NCBI RefSeq assembly: GCF_029026145.1
Contig: NZ_CP119078.1
Coordinates: 2,971,001 to 3,035,000 of the forward strand
Length of the DNA: 64,000 nt
Direction of reading: 5' to 3'
From: Legionella cardiaca
GTDB lineage: Bacteria > Pseudomonadota > Gammaproteobacteria > Legionellales > Legionellaceae
The position numbers and the translations under genes were made by a program. Shown here in pieces: positions 36,856-46,980 of this stretch; the stretch's first letter is position 1, and each line of letters starts with the position of its first letter. The notes below the pieces were generated by a model. It saw only the letters and a program-made list of their open reading frames with translations, was not told where the DNA came from and did not search any database.

Positions 36856-37665
36856 ATGCCAAATACTCACCCGAAAGAAATATTCGCAAGCTTATGGCGG
36901 CACCGTGATTTGACATACCAACTCATCAAGCGCGATATATTAAATAAATATCGCGGCTCATTTATGGGATTATTATGGGTAATCCTCTCTCCACTTTTGA
37001 TGCTCGGACTTTATACCTTCACTTTTGGGATTATTTTACGTGCACGCTGGCCGGGCGTTACTGACAGTTTGATGTATGCATTACTCGTTTATGTTGGTCT
37101 GAGCATTTTTAACTTTTTTTCTGAATGTCTCAACAGAGCTCCCAATTTAATTGTAAGTAACCCCAATCTTGTAAAGAAAATAATTTTTCCTTTAGAAATT
37201 TATCCTTGGGTAATTATTGGCTCTGCTGGTTTTTTTGCAATAATCAATAGCTTAATTTTATGTTTTTTTTGCTTCCTAAAACTAGGAACAATTCATTTTG
37301 GGATTCTTCTTCTCCCTCTCTTATATTTGCCGCTAATCTTTCTAACTCTTGGCTTATGTTGGTTTTTATGTTCAGCAGGTGTTTATTTCAGAGATATTTC
37401 TCATATGATGGGTTTTATTTTACAAATTATCATGTATCTCTCTCCTATTTTTTATTCAACACTTAATTTACCTCCCGCTCTGCAAAAATTTCTATTTATC
37501 AGTCCATTGACGTATATTATTGAACAAGCAAGAGGCATTATTATTTTTGGCAATGCCTTCAACTGGTCTAGTTTTATAGTTTATTGTTGTATCGGTCTTG
37601 GCTTTGCGGTGCTTGGCTTTGTCTGGTTTCAAAAAACAAGAGATGGATTTGCAGATGTGTTGTGA
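36856..37665 (+). CDS. wzm: ABC-2 type polysaccharide/lipid export permease (Wzm/TagG-like)
   Basis: 269-residue inner-membrane permease with about six hydrophobic segments. The N-terminal interfacial segment YQLIKRDILNKYRGSFMGLLWVILSPLLMLGLYTFTFGIILRARW is characteristic of O-antigen/teichoic-acid ABC exporters, as is the C-terminal ISPLTYIIEQARGIIIFG. It forms the transporter with the Wzt-like ATPase encoded seven bases downstream, flipping an undecaprenyl-linked or lipid-linked glycan to the periplasm. Confidence 0.93.
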   Translation: MPNTHPKEIFASLWRHRDLTYQLIKRDILNKYRGSFMGLLWVILSPLLMLGLYTFTFGIILRARWPGVTDSLMYALLVYVGLSIFNFFSECLNRAPNLIVSNPNLVKKIIFPLEIYPWVIIGSAGFFAIINSLILCFFCFLKLGTIHFGILLLPLLYLPLIFLTLGLCWFLCSAGVYFRDISHMMGFILQIIMYLSPIFYSTLNLPPALQKFLFISPLTYIIEQARGIIIFGNAFNWSSFIVYCCIGLGFAVLGFVWFQKTRDGFADVL

Positions 37666-37672
37666 GCTATAA

Positions 37673-38944
37673 ATGGATATCGTGATTAAAGCAGAAAATT
37701 TGGGTAAAGCTTTTAAAATATATGCTAATTCTACAGATCGCTTAAAGCATTATCTTAAAAAAACCACAAAAAATTCCGCAAAAGAGTTCTGGGCACTACA
37801 TAATCTTTCTTTTGACATTAAAAAAGGAGAAACTGTTGGAGTTCTCGGCTGCAACGGCAGTGGCAAAAGTACTCTCCTTCAATTGATTGCTGCAATTCTT
37901 AAACCCAGCACAGGTACTATCGACGTAAAAGGACGTGTATCGGCGTTATTGGAATTGGGCTCAGGTTTCAATCTTGAGTTTACTGGTAGAGAAAATATTT
38001 ATTTCAATGCCACACTCCTTGGTCTATCAAAAAAAGAAATTGATAACAAATATAATGAGATAGTCAAGTTTGCAGAGATCGGCGAGTTTATCGAGCAACC
38101 AGTAAAAACCTATTCCAGTGGTATGTTGGTGCGCCTAGCTTTTTCGGTAATGATTCATGTTTCTCCTGATATTTTAATCATTGATGAAGCCTTGGCTGTC
38201 GGTGATATTTTTTTTCAACAAAAATGTATACGCTTTTTAAAAGAAAATTTTGCTGATAAAACAAAGATTTTTGTGGCGCATGAACTCAGCACCATTTCTT
38301 CGCTTTGCAGCCGAGTTTTATGTCTTCATAATGGCAGCTTAACCTTTGATGGCGATGTCGCTGAAGGGATAGAACATTACCTTCACACTTCTTTTTCTAA
38401 AAATAGACAGGCATCACCCACCTCAGCTCATCCATCAGAAATTAATTGGACTAAGCTTACCGATGACAAACTTAGTGGAAAACTAGAGGTTAAAATTAAT
38501 GGCATACAAATTCTAATCAATAATCATCCAGCACCATCAGCAAAGGCAACTATTCGCCATCAAGACAGAGTAATCATTAAGTTATTAGTTTATTCCACCA
38601 AATCAGAAGTAAATGCCATTTTTGGCTATTTATTATGTGATAAATACGGCAATTTTGTATTTGGGCAAAACAGTTGCAACAATCAAACTGTCCATTTATT
38701 AAAAAACCCTGGATATTATGTAATAGATTATCATTTTATATGGCCTGATATTCATCAAGGAGTTTATACACTGATTGCAGGAATTGGTGAGGGTGAGCAT
38801 GCGCTATCTCATGATATACAATGTTGGGCACAAGGTGCTTTTGTTTTTGAATGCATTTCACCTCATGCCGTACACGGCATATTTAATAACCCCATAGTAT
38901 CTTTTAATGTTGAATCCCTGGAAACCGCTTTGCTAGAAGAATAA
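37673..38944 (+). CDS. wzt: ABC exporter ATPase with C-terminal glycan-binding domain (Wzt-like)
   Basis: 423 residues. The ATPase domain has Walker A GCNGSGKSTLL (about 58-68), signature YSSGMLVRLAFSV (about 146-158), Walker B ILIIDEALAVGD (about 165-176) and switch HELST. From about residue 245 a separate beta-rich domain follows, as in Wzt proteins that recognise a modified, non-reducing glycan terminus before export. This suggests the exported chain carries a terminal cap, which fits the methyltransferase domain of the next gene. Coupled with wzm; the next gene starts 15 bases later. Confidence 0.93.
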   Translation: MDIVIKAENLGKAFKIYANSTDRLKHYLKKTTKNSAKEFWALHNLSFDIKKGETVGVLGCNGSGKSTLLQLIAAILKPSTGTIDVKGRVSALLELGSGFNLEFTGRENIYFNATLLGLSKKEIDNKYNEIVKFAEIGEFIEQPVKTYSSGMLVRLAFSVMIHVSPDILIIDEALAVGDIFFQQKCIRFLKENFADKTKIFVAHELSTISSLCSRVLCLHNGSLTFDGDVAEGIEHYLHTSFSKNRQASPTSAHPSEINWTKLTDDKLSGKLEVKINGIQILINNHPAPSAKATIRHQDRVIIKLLVYSTKSEVNAIFGYLLCDKYGNFVFGQNSCNNQTVHLLKNPGYYVIDYHFIWPDIHQGVYTLIAGIGEGEHALSHDIQCWAQGAFVFECISPHAVHGIFNNPIVSFNVESLETALLEE

Positions 38945-38959
38945 AAAGGACAGAAGGTC

Positions 38960-41900
38960 ATGCAAATTAACCCATCGGAATTGAATCACTCCATGCATCA
39001 AATTCTTCGCGAGGCTTATGAGGCAATTACCCAGGGAAAAGTTAAATTGCTATCCCTTGATGTATTTGACACACTCCTATTCAGGAAATGCAGTAAGCCA
39101 TCCGATATTTTTCTTTATCAATATAATTTATTAAGCGCAAAACAATTGATTCCTTTAACAATTGAAGCCAATGAATGGCGACAATTGCGCGAAACTGCTG
39201 AAAAAGAGGCAAGGAAAACTGTCGACAATTCCTGCAGTGAAGTCACTTTAGAAGAAATTTATAGCCAGCTACCTAAAGCCATGATAGCAAACACTTCACT
39301 GCAAGATCTCATAAGAACCGAACTTGAAGCCGAGGAAGCCTTAATTGCAACCGACCCTTATCTATTGCAATTAATTAGGTATGCGGCAAGTAAAAATATT
39401 CCTTATATTTGTGTCTCAGATAATTATTTAAATAAGGAACAACTGACTCAATTAATCCAGACAGCCCTTAGGAAAAATAATATTATCATTCCCCTGCCTC
39501 AAGCTGTTTTTGTGTCTGCTGAATTTAAAGAGTCGAAAGCCAGCCAACTTTTTCCTTTAGTTTTAGAACAAGTAACTTTTGCAGCCAATGAAATTTTACA
39601 TATTGGTGATAATTTGCAAGCAGATGGTAACGCCGCCAAATATGGCATGAAAACTATTCACTACGCATCATCTTATGAATGGCAAAGAGAAATAGAAAAA
39701 TTAGAAGGGGAACTCCAATCACAGCTGACAGAAACGACGTCTCTTTCTTTAGGCGAGGGTTGGCAACATTTACGTAGAAAAGTCGCTAATTTTTATAGTC
39801 AAGGGGAATCAATCAATGATTACAGGGCCTATGGCGCCTTTGTGTATGGCCCTCTTTTTTATGGCTATAGTTCTTGGTGCTTACAAAAAGTAAAACAACT
39901 AGGCATAAAGAAAATCTTTTGTTTTACTCGAGAATCCCATTTACTCGTTCCTTTACTCCAGGAAGTAGCCCAAATCGATGCACAAATCGAAGCCTATCCT
40001 CTGGCGATTTCACGGTATTTTGCCAATTTAATTGCCATCAATAAAGTGAATGTATCGTCACTTTTAGGATTATTCTCAGGGACAAGCATTAGAGGTGACG
40101 ATTTTTTTAATATCTTAGGTCTTTATAACGAAAAGGTTAACCTTCCTGTAGAAAATGAAGAATGGCTTAGCCAAGACAAAGTTAAAAATTTATTACAACT
40201 AATTATTAACAATGAGGATGCGGTTAAAACCATTACTGCATTCATTGAGCAGCAACAAGAAGAATTTTATAACTACTTAACAAACATTGGTTTCATACAA
40301 GAGGAATCGGTAGCCATCTGCGACCTGGGTGGAAACGGCACAATCCAAAAAGCATTAAGAAAATTTTTAAGACACAAACAGATTGCACTCCACATGACAG
40401 GTTTGTATCTTGCAACTACAGCCAATGCACTACAACTACTTTCTGAATTTGATACGGTTTACAGTTATCTAATCCAATTTGGCAGCCCTGAGAGATTGGC
40501 AGTATCTTTTTTTCGTTCTCCCGAGTTGCTTGAAAACATCACTATGCCTGCTCATGGTAGTTTAAAAAACATAGAAAATCGGCAACCCATTTTTTCTTCT
40601 TCACTACTGACTGTGTCACAAATAAAGCAAGCTGCTGCCATGCAGCACGGTATATTGTCGTTTACCCAATTGGCCACGCAATATTTTGGCGATAGGGAAA
40701 ATCATGCTCTCTGGTCGTCTAAACGGAACAATACTTTACGCAGTGATCGCGACATCAATCTCCAACTTTTGATTCGTTCCGTGATATCACCTACTCTTTT
40801 TGAACTCAATTTATTTCGCGAATGGCAGCACGAATATGGGCTAGGAACTAATCAAACGCGACATCTCATTCCCAACAAACAATGGCTTCTTGAGAATGTA
40901 GGGCATAAACCGCTCCCCTTGCTAATAGAGGGTCATAACATGCATCAAGTCTATTGGCTAGCTGCAGCCTTAACCGATATAGGAGGTGAAAGCTTACGCG
41001 ATCTATTTAAATTTGCACAATTAGAAAAAATAGCCACACCGGCCCTGGAGAATGTATATCTAAATTATGAGTCTAATCTGTACACTAAACTGGCTAGTTT
41101 GGAGAAACAATTACCAAGAAATAATTCCACACTCTATGATGTGCAGCCCTACTTACTACACAGTCTTAAGAATTTTAAAGAACTAATTCTTCGTATTCTT
41201 AACCATGCTCAAGTAAAAACGATTGTAGTCATTGGCGTAGAGGCCGGCCATTTTTTAAAGGAATTATGCCATTATGCTGTTACTGTGAATGGGAAAGTTA
41301 TCGCTATTGACCCTACTTTAAGCGATGAATTTATTGGCCAATTTACAACTGATTTTACCAAGTATTTCGAAGCATTTCGTGGCACAAGTAAATTTTTCTT
41401 TGCAACTAACCAAGGCAATAGGTCTTGGGGGACCACCGCTTTTTTGGTGGATGGCGATCATAATTTTGCGACAGTAAGCTTTGAACTAGAGGCAATCAAC
41501 AATTTTTATCTTAAAAATAAAACCTTGCCGCTTATTTTTCTGCACGATACAGGATGGCCCTTCGGACATCGAGACTTAAATTATACACAGGGGGTCGCTC
41601 CTTTAAATTATACGCAAGCACAAGCCACTGTGGGTCTTGGTGTTGGTTTAGAGCATCCCATTCCCTATAAAGGAAGCAATTTTGCCATTTGCGATGCAAG
41701 TCTGGCACTTCGAGAGGGTGGTGAGGAAAACGGGGTTATGGCAGCTATTGAGGCTTTTATACAAACTTATGAAGACTATACAACCTGGCACGTTCCCCTT
41801 ATTTTTGGTTTAAACATTATTATTCCTAAATCCCTGACTTCTTACAATGAAATAGCTAACTGGATAATCCCCTGGACCTCGGGACTTTTGGCAAACATCG

Positions 41901-44200
41901 AAAAAAATCGCCTGGAAATGTATTTTGCGATGATTAACTCAACTCATCTTGTCTATCGTCAGGCAAAGCTTGAAGATCAATTAGAAACACTTCAGGAAAA
42001 ATATCAGCATACAAAAAGTGAGCTTAACTCTTTGCAGAAAAAATACGAACCCACAATAGAAAAGTTTAAGTCTATTACAGATGAAATAGAACAATTAGCT
42101 AACAATTTTACTTACCGCCTTAACTTTAAGAAAAATTTATTTTCATTCGCCCGCCAATGGTGGAAAAAAAAATTGTACCATCGTAACGCTTTTAAAATTT
42201 GCAATAAAAGCTATTTCTTTGATGCAAACTGGTATTTGCAAATCTATCCAGATGTGCTTGCTGCGAAGGTAAATCCTATTACCCATTATTTAAAATTTGG
42301 TGCCGAGGAAGGTCGCGATCCCGGTCCATTTTTCTCAACCTCTACTTATCTTAAGAATAATCCCCAGGTAAAAATAAGCGGTATTAATCCCTTGGTTCAT
42401 TTCGAAAGAACAAGAGCACAGGCTGAAAAAAAAGAATATTCTTATCAGCGCTGGATTAAACATCACGATACATTAACCGCAATAGACCAAAAAATAATCA
42501 AAATAAAAGTAGAATTACTAAAGCATCATCCTCTAATTTCTGTCCTGATGCCTCTTCATAATCCGCCAAAAGAATGGCTAATTCTCGCAATCGAATCTGT
42601 TCTAAAGCAACTTTATCCCTATTGGGAGCTGTGTATTGCTGAGGATGCCTCTACACATGAAGAGATCAAAGAAATTTTACGCGCTTATGAGAAAAAAGAT
42701 TCTCGTATTAAGGTTATTTATCATCAGGAAACTGGTTGTAGTAATACTGTCTCCAATAGAGCCTTGCAACGAGTTACTGGCAAATTTATCGCCTTGCTCA
42801 ACCAAAACGACGAACTAGCCATACATGCTTTATATCGAGTTGCTGAAGAAATCAATGCTTATCCTGATGCGGTCCTGATTTATAGTGATGAGGATCGCAT
42901 AGATGAAAAAGGTGTACGTTTTAATCCCTATTTCAAATCAGATTGGAATCCAGACTTATTGCTTGCACAAAATTATATTACTCATCTTGGCATTTATCGT
43001 CAGGATATTGTTAGAACAATAGGTGGCTTTCGTGAAGGTTACGAAGGCAGCCAAGATTATGACTTGGCTTTGCGGGTTATTGAACAAATTAGTCCGAGCC
43101 AAATTCGCCACATCCCCCAAATTTTATACCATTGGCGCAAAGTTACTAATTCAGCCTCAAAGCATGATTATGCACATATTGCTGCGAGAAAAGCTATTCA
43201 ATCTCATTTAGAGCGTCAGAAGATTAGCGATGCTCAAGTAGTAAAAAATCCATTTTTACCTTCCTGCCATCGGGTTATCTATTCTTTACCTGAGACACTG
43301 CCTTTAGTAAGCATAATTATTCCAACAAAAGATAAAGTAGAATTACTTCAGTGTTGCGTAGAAAGTATCCTTACTAAAACAGACTACCCTCACTTGGAAA
43401 TACTCATTGTTGATAACAACAGTTGTGAGAAAAAAACACATGATTACTTCAGAGAACTTAATGATTCCAGGATAAAAATTATTCCTTACCCTATTGCATT
43501 CAATTATTCCAAAATAAATAACTTTGCGGTGACACAAACGCAAGGAGAAATCCTTGTTTTTCTTAATAACGACACCGAAATTATATCTCCTGAATGGTTA
43601 AAAGAAATGTTAGGTCACACGGTTAGACCTGAAATAGGTATTGTGGGAGCCAAGCTGTACTATGCTGATAATCGTATTCAACACGCGGGAATCATTTGTG
43701 ATTATCGAGGCGGAGCTAAACATATTCATCGTCAACGAAAAAAATCTATTTTGAAAAAATCACAAAAAGAACTTCGTGCTTATTTAGGAAGAACGTTTTT
43801 AACACAAAATTTTTTGGCGGTAACTGGAGCTTGTATCATGATGCGTCGGGCGGTATTTGAAGAAATAGGTGGCTTTGATGAAGCTCTGGCTGTTAGTTTT
43901 AATGATGTGGCCCTTTGTTTCCAAGCCTACGCAGCAGGCTATAGAATACTATGGACACCTTACGCCTCACTCTATCATCATGAATCTGCAACCAGAGGCA
44001 AACCGACTACGAAAAGGGAAAGAATCCAAAAAAGAGAAGAAGCTATTCACATCCGAAAAAAATGGGGACACTTAATGCAAAAAGATCCCTTCTATCATCC
44101 TAATTTAAGCTTTAAAAAACCAGATTGCTCTTTGGCATCTCGCCCCAGAGATTATTCTTGGCTCAAAACCAAGAATAATCAAATGGAACTTATGGAGTAA
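38960..44200 (+). CDS. Giant multidomain protein: HAD-like, methyltransferase-like and two GT2 domains
   Basis: 1746 residues. In order: a HAD-like phosphatase region (motif I LDVFDTLLFR near 33, HIGDNLQADG near 213); a region to ~680 with FCFTRESHLLVPLL and CDLGGNGTIQKAL, seen in large polysaccharide-locus proteins; a class I methyltransferase/cephalosporin-hydroxylase-like domain (~755-955, VIGVEAGHF, DGDHNFATV, FLHDTGWPFG); a coiled coil (~1000-1050); a short glycan-protein repeat (FFDANWYLQIYPDV near 1087); GT2 domain 1 (~1190-1420); and GT2 domain 2 (~1447-1700, intact LNNDTE and HHESATRG). GT2 domain 1 has NQND where DHDD is usual. It probably builds and caps the glycan exported by the adjacent Wzm/Wzt. 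Confidence 0.88.
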   Translation: MQINPSELNHSMHQILREAYEAITQGKVKLLSLDVFDTLLFRKCSKPSDIFLYQYNLLSAKQLIPLTIEANEWRQLRETAEKEARKTVDNSCSEVTLEEIYSQLPKAMIANTSLQDLIRTELEAEEALIATDPYLLQLIRYAASKNIPYICVSDNYLNKEQLTQLIQTALRKNNIIIPLPQAVFVSAEFKESKASQLFPLVLEQVTFAANEILHIGDNLQADGNAAKYGMKTIHYASSYEWQREIEKLEGELQSQLTETTSLSLGEGWQHLRRKVANFYSQGESINDYRAYGAFVYGPLFYGYSSWCLQKVKQLGIKKIFCFTRESHLLVPLLQEVAQIDAQIEAYPLAISRYFANLIAINKVNVSSLLGLFSGTSIRGDDFFNILGLYNEKVNLPVENEEWLSQDKVKNLLQLIINNEDAVKTITAFIEQQQEEFYNYLTNIGFIQEESVAICDLGGNGTIQKALRKFLRHKQIALHMTGLYLATTANALQLLSEFDTVYSYLIQFGSPERLAVSFFRSPELLENITMPAHGSLKNIENRQPIFSSSLLTVSQIKQAAAMQHGILSFTQLATQYFGDRENHALWSSKRNNTLRSDRDINLQLLIRSVISPTLFELNLFREWQHEYGLGTNQTRHLIPNKQWLLENVGHKPLPLLIEGHNMHQVYWLAAALTDIGGESLRDLFKFAQLEKIATPALENVYLNYESNLYTKLASLEKQLPRNNSTLYDVQPYLLHSLKNFKELILRILNHAQVKTIVVIGVEAGHFLKELCHYAVTVNGKVIAIDPTLSDEFIGQFTTDFTKYFEAFRGTSKFFFATNQGNRSWGTTAFLVDGDHNFATVSFELEAINNFYLKNKTLPLIFLHDTGWPFGHRDLNYTQGVAPLNYTQAQATVGLGVGLEHPIPYKGSNFAICDASLALREGGEENGVMAAIEAFIQTYEDYTTWHVPLIFGLNIIIPKSLTSYNEIANWIIPWTSGLLANIEKNRLEMYFAMINSTHLVYRQAKLEDQLETLQEKYQHTKSELNSLQKKYEPTIEKFKSITDEIEQLANNFTYRLNFKKNLFSFARQWWKKKLYHRNAFKICNKSYFFDANWYLQIYPDVLAAKVNPITHYLKFGAEEGRDPGPFFSTSTYLKNNPQVKISGINPLVHFERTRAQAEKKEYSYQRWIKHHDTLTAIDQKIIKIKVELLKHHPLISVLMPLHNPPKEWLILAIESVLKQLYPYWELCIAEDASTHEEIKEILRAYEKKDSRIKVIYHQETGCSNTVSNRALQRVTGKFIALLNQNDELAIHALYRVAEEINAYPDAVLIYSDEDRIDEKGVRFNPYFKSDWNPDLLLAQNYITHLGIYRQDIVRTIGGFREGYEGSQDYDLALRVIEQISPSQIRHIPQILYHWRKVTNSASKHDYAHIAARKAIQSHLERQKISDAQVVKNPFLPSCHRVIYSLPETLPLVSIIIPTKDKVELLQCCVESILTKTDYPHLEILIVDNNSCEKKTHDYFRELNDSRIKIIPYPIAFNYSKINNFAVTQTQGEILVFLNNDTEIISPEWLKEMLGHTVRPEIGIVGAKLYYADNRIQHAGIICDYRGGAKHIHRQRKKSILKKSQKELRAYLGRTFLTQNFLAVTGACIMMRRAVFEEIGGFDEALAVSFNDVALCFQAYAAGYRILWTPYASLYHHESATRGKPTTKRERIQKREEAIHIRKKWGHLMQKDPFYHPNLSFKKPDCSLASRPRDYSWLKTKNNQMELME

Positions 44201-44204
44201 AATC

Positions 44205-45392
44205 ATGGAAAGTACCATGAATTATTTACCTAATCGACAACAGCATATCAATCTGCTTCGGATTGCTTTTATTATGTTAATCAGTAGTAGGAAAAAATTT
44301 ATTGGTATGCTTATCGGCGCCACCTTCGCTACTTTCATCGTCACCCAACAACCAAGTATTTATCAAGGCGTGACAGAGCGATTGACAAAAAAAATTCGCT
44401 TATTAGGTAATGAAATTGATTTATGGGTGATGAGTGAATCATCGTTTAGTTTTGAGCATCCTACCAACTTCACCCCCATGGATATTTATCGTATTCGCAG
44501 TATTCCAGGAATACTTGAGGTTACTCCTTTGTATGTAAATTGGCTACACATCCAACACTTGCCAACTAAAAGCACCAAAGTTTGGCAAATAATCGGGGTG
44601 GATCCAGACAGTTTAATCGGCTTGCCCAGAACGATGAGCCAAGGTGAGCGTCTTAGTATTCGTCACACCAATGCAATGATCGTGGATGGTTATAGCTTGC
44701 AGCAATTTGAAACAAAAAATAAACACACACTGGCCATTGGCGATAAAATGGTTCAAGGACAAAATGCCTGGATCATTTCTGGTGTTACCAAACCCATACG
44801 GACTTATTCTCATACACCGGTTGCCTACATTAGTAGCAATCATCTTCCTAATATCATTCACACACCTTCCTTCCTTTTAATCAAGATAAAGCCCTCTTTT
44901 GATAGAATACAAGTTGCTAACAATATTCAAAAAATAACTGGATACAGTGCCTTTACTCCTGCACAATTTATTGAACGTTCTAATAAATTCTTTCGTGAAA
45001 AAACACCCATTGTTATCAGCTTTATTTCGGTGGCAGTTTTAGGCTTTATTATTGGATTAATCATTATGTGGCAAATCTTTAATGATTTCATCATCACTCA
45101 TAATCATCAATATGGCATGTTAAAAATGCTAGGTGTTGGTAATTTCTTGTTAATAAAGATTGTTCTTTTTCAAGCTGCGGTTGTTGGGATTCTGGGATAT
45201 TTACTGGGGCTTATGTTGACAGCGCTTTTTGGTTTTGTTTTTCATGATACGACCGTTGCATTTCATTTAACCTGGCAAATCAGTTTACTGGGAGCAATAG
45301 GTGCAATAGTTATTATTATTTTTTCATCTTTGCTGAGTCTTCTACGAGTCATTCGCCTGGATACAATAGATTTATGTCGCAATTTAATTTAA
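44205..45392 (+). CDS. FtsX-like ABC permease, DevC/MacB type
   Basis: 395-residue permease with one N-terminal transmembrane helix (about 33-52), a large periplasmic domain (about 60-265) with IDLWVMSESSFSFEHP and VTPLYVNWLHI, and three C-terminal helices (about 270-295, 320-345, 360-385). The layout and the periplasmic-domain pattern match DevC-type permeases of tripartite glycolipid exporters better than the longer, ATPase-fused MacB. It starts four bases after the giant protein gene and overlaps the ATPase gene by 19 bases, so the export genes are in the same transcript as the glycan-assembly genes. Confidence 0.87.
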   Translation: MESTMNYLPNRQQHINLLRIAFIMLISSRKKFIGMLIGATFATFIVTQQPSIYQGVTERLTKKIRLLGNEIDLWVMSESSFSFEHPTNFTPMDIYRIRSIPGILEVTPLYVNWLHIQHLPTKSTKVWQIIGVDPDSLIGLPRTMSQGERLSIRHTNAMIVDGYSLQQFETKNKHTLAIGDKMVQGQNAWIISGVTKPIRTYSHTPVAYISSNHLPNIIHTPSFLLIKIKPSFDRIQVANNIQKITGYSAFTPAQFIERSNKFFREKTPIVISFISVAVLGFIIGLIIMWQIFNDFIITHNHQYGMLKMLGVGNFLLIKIVLFQAAVVGILGYLLGLMLTALFGFVFHDTTVAFHLTWQISLLGAIGAIVIIIFSSLLSLLRVIRLDTIDLCRNLI

Positions 45393-46099
45393 ATACAAAA
45401 AAACCAACTACTCTTGAATGTATCGCTGTCTCTAAAGCCTATTCAACACCGACCTCTGTTACTACGGTCCTGGAGAGTTTCTCGCTAAAACTAAGTAAGG
45501 GAGAAATAGGCATGTTAATGGGACCCTCAGGATGTGGAAAAACAACGTTATTAATGATAGCAGGTGGTATCCTAATTCCTGATAAAGGAAGCTGTGAAGT
45601 ATGTGGAAATGATTTATTCAAAATGAGTCCTGCTACAAAAATAGCCTTTCGTGCTTCCCATATCAGTTTTCTTTTTCAACAACTTCACCTATTCCCTGCT
45701 TTATCTGCTTTGGAAAATCTGGCTTTGCCTTTACTGATTGACGGGATGACCCTTGCATTAGCACTTAGCAAAGCTAAAACATTAATGGTACGCCTAGGAC
45801 TTGAAATACACGGCGATTCAAAATTAGATGAGCTATCAGGCGGACAAAAGCAACGGGTAGCATTGGGGCGAGCGTTAATCCGCAAGCCAAACTTAATTTT
45901 ATGTGATGAACCTACAAGTAATTTAGATCATGATAATGCACTGTTAATTTTCTCTCTTATCCAAGAATATGCAAAGATTGAAGGTTGTACTTTTTTAATT
46001 TCCACTCACGATGAACGTATCACTACCTATGCTGATCAAATAGTTCGATTCAAAGGCTTGAATGATTATCACATTAGCCACAAGGAAACTGTTGTATGA
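45374..46099 (+). CDS. ABC transporter ATPase, DevA/LolD/MacB type
   Basis: 241-residue ATPase partner of the preceding permease. Walker A GPSGCGKTTLL (about 49-59), Q-loop FLFQQLHLF, signature LSGGQKQRVALGRAL (about 153-167), Walker B LILCDEPTSNLD (about 173-184) and switch STHDERI are intact. This subfamily drives mechanotransmission exporters (MacB, DevCA) or lipoprotein release (LolCDE). The adaptor and outer-membrane genes that follow favour a tripartite exporter. Confidence 0.94.
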   Translation: MSQFNLNTKKPTTLECIAVSKAYSTPTSVTTVLESFSLKLSKGEIGMLMGPSGCGKTTLLMIAGGILIPDKGSCEVCGNDLFKMSPATKIAFRASHISFLFQQLHLFPALSALENLALPLLIDGMTLALALSKAKTLMVRLGLEIHGDSKLDELSGGQKQRVALGRALIRKPNLILCDEPTSNLDHDNALLIFSLIQEYAKIEGCTFLISTHDERITTYADQIVRFKGLNDYHISHKETVV

Positions 46100-46980
46100 A
46101 AAAAAAATTACGAATGATAAGTCTGGGAGCGAGCCTGATTGTGGGGGGGCTGTTTTTTTTCTCATTATTGAACCTGAATAACAAAAAAAATTCGGAATCT
46201 GCTATTGGGCAAAGAGCAGAAGTTCTCATTGTGCCAGGGATAATCGATTCGCCAAATGATGTAATCCGCATTCCTACTTTGCAAGCTGGCTTGGTCAAAA
46301 CAATTGATGTCGGCTTAGGAGAAACAGTAAAAAAAGGACAGACTTTATTCTCCCTTGATAGCGAATTGGTTGAAAATAACCTTGAGATTCAAAAAACCCT
46401 TCTTGCTCGCGCAAAAAATGAATTTCACATGCAGCAACGTGCTTTGGCGCATGCGAAACAACAGTTAAAGCGTTTAAAAATTATTGATAAGCGGGCTATC
46501 AGTCAGGTTGAATTACGAGAAAAACTTCATGAAATGAATATGATAAAATTACATTTAGCCGAGGCAAAACATAACTTACAACTTGCCAAAGAAAACTTAA
46601 CAGCTGCTGAGATTATCTTACACCAGTTTACAACGGTAGCTCCAAAAGAAGGGATTGTGCTACAAATCAATGCTCATATTAATGAATTCATCTCCGGCTC
46701 TCCCATTGTTTTATTGGGTGATGCCGAAAAAATAATGGTCCGTGTTTCGATAGATGAAAGGGATATTCAGCTTTTTCATCCCCATGCTGCTGCTTATTTG
46801 TTAAATAATCAGGAAAAGATTCCCTTAACTTTTATGCAAGTAAGTCAATATATTGTCACTCAAGACCGTCTCAATTCTCGTGTTCAAGACGTTTTATATT
46901 ACTTTAGTAGAAAAAAATACCCTGCTTTTATAGCTGGCCAACAGCTCGATGTGCATATTCCCTTGAGTAAAATTTCATGA
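46096..46980 (+). CDS. HlyD-family membrane fusion protein (DevB-like)
   Basis: 294-residue periplasmic adaptor. An N-terminal signal anchor (about 7-27) is followed by a first lipoyl half (VIRIPTLQAGLVKTIDVGLGETVKKGQTLFSLD), a helical hairpin of moderate length (about 95-175) and the second lipoyl half (FTTVAPKEGIVLQINAHINEFISGSP), then a beta-barrel region. The shortness of the C-terminal part resembles DevB more than MacA. It connects the DevC/DevA-like pump with the outer-membrane channel encoded next; both junctions overlap by four bases. Confidence 0.9.
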   Translation: MKKKLRMISLGASLIVGGLFFFSLLNLNNKKNSESAIGQRAEVLIVPGIIDSPNDVIRIPTLQAGLVKTIDVGLGETVKKGQTLFSLDSELVENNLEIQKTLLARAKNEFHMQQRALAHAKQQLKRLKIIDKRAISQVELREKLHEMNMIKLHLAEAKHNLQLAKENLTAAEIILHQFTTVAPKEGIVLQINAHINEFISGSPIVLLGDAEKIMVRVSIDERDIQLFHPHAAAYLLNNQEKIPLTFMQVSQYIVTQDRLNSRVQDVLYYFSRKKYPAFIAGQQLDVHIPLSKIS

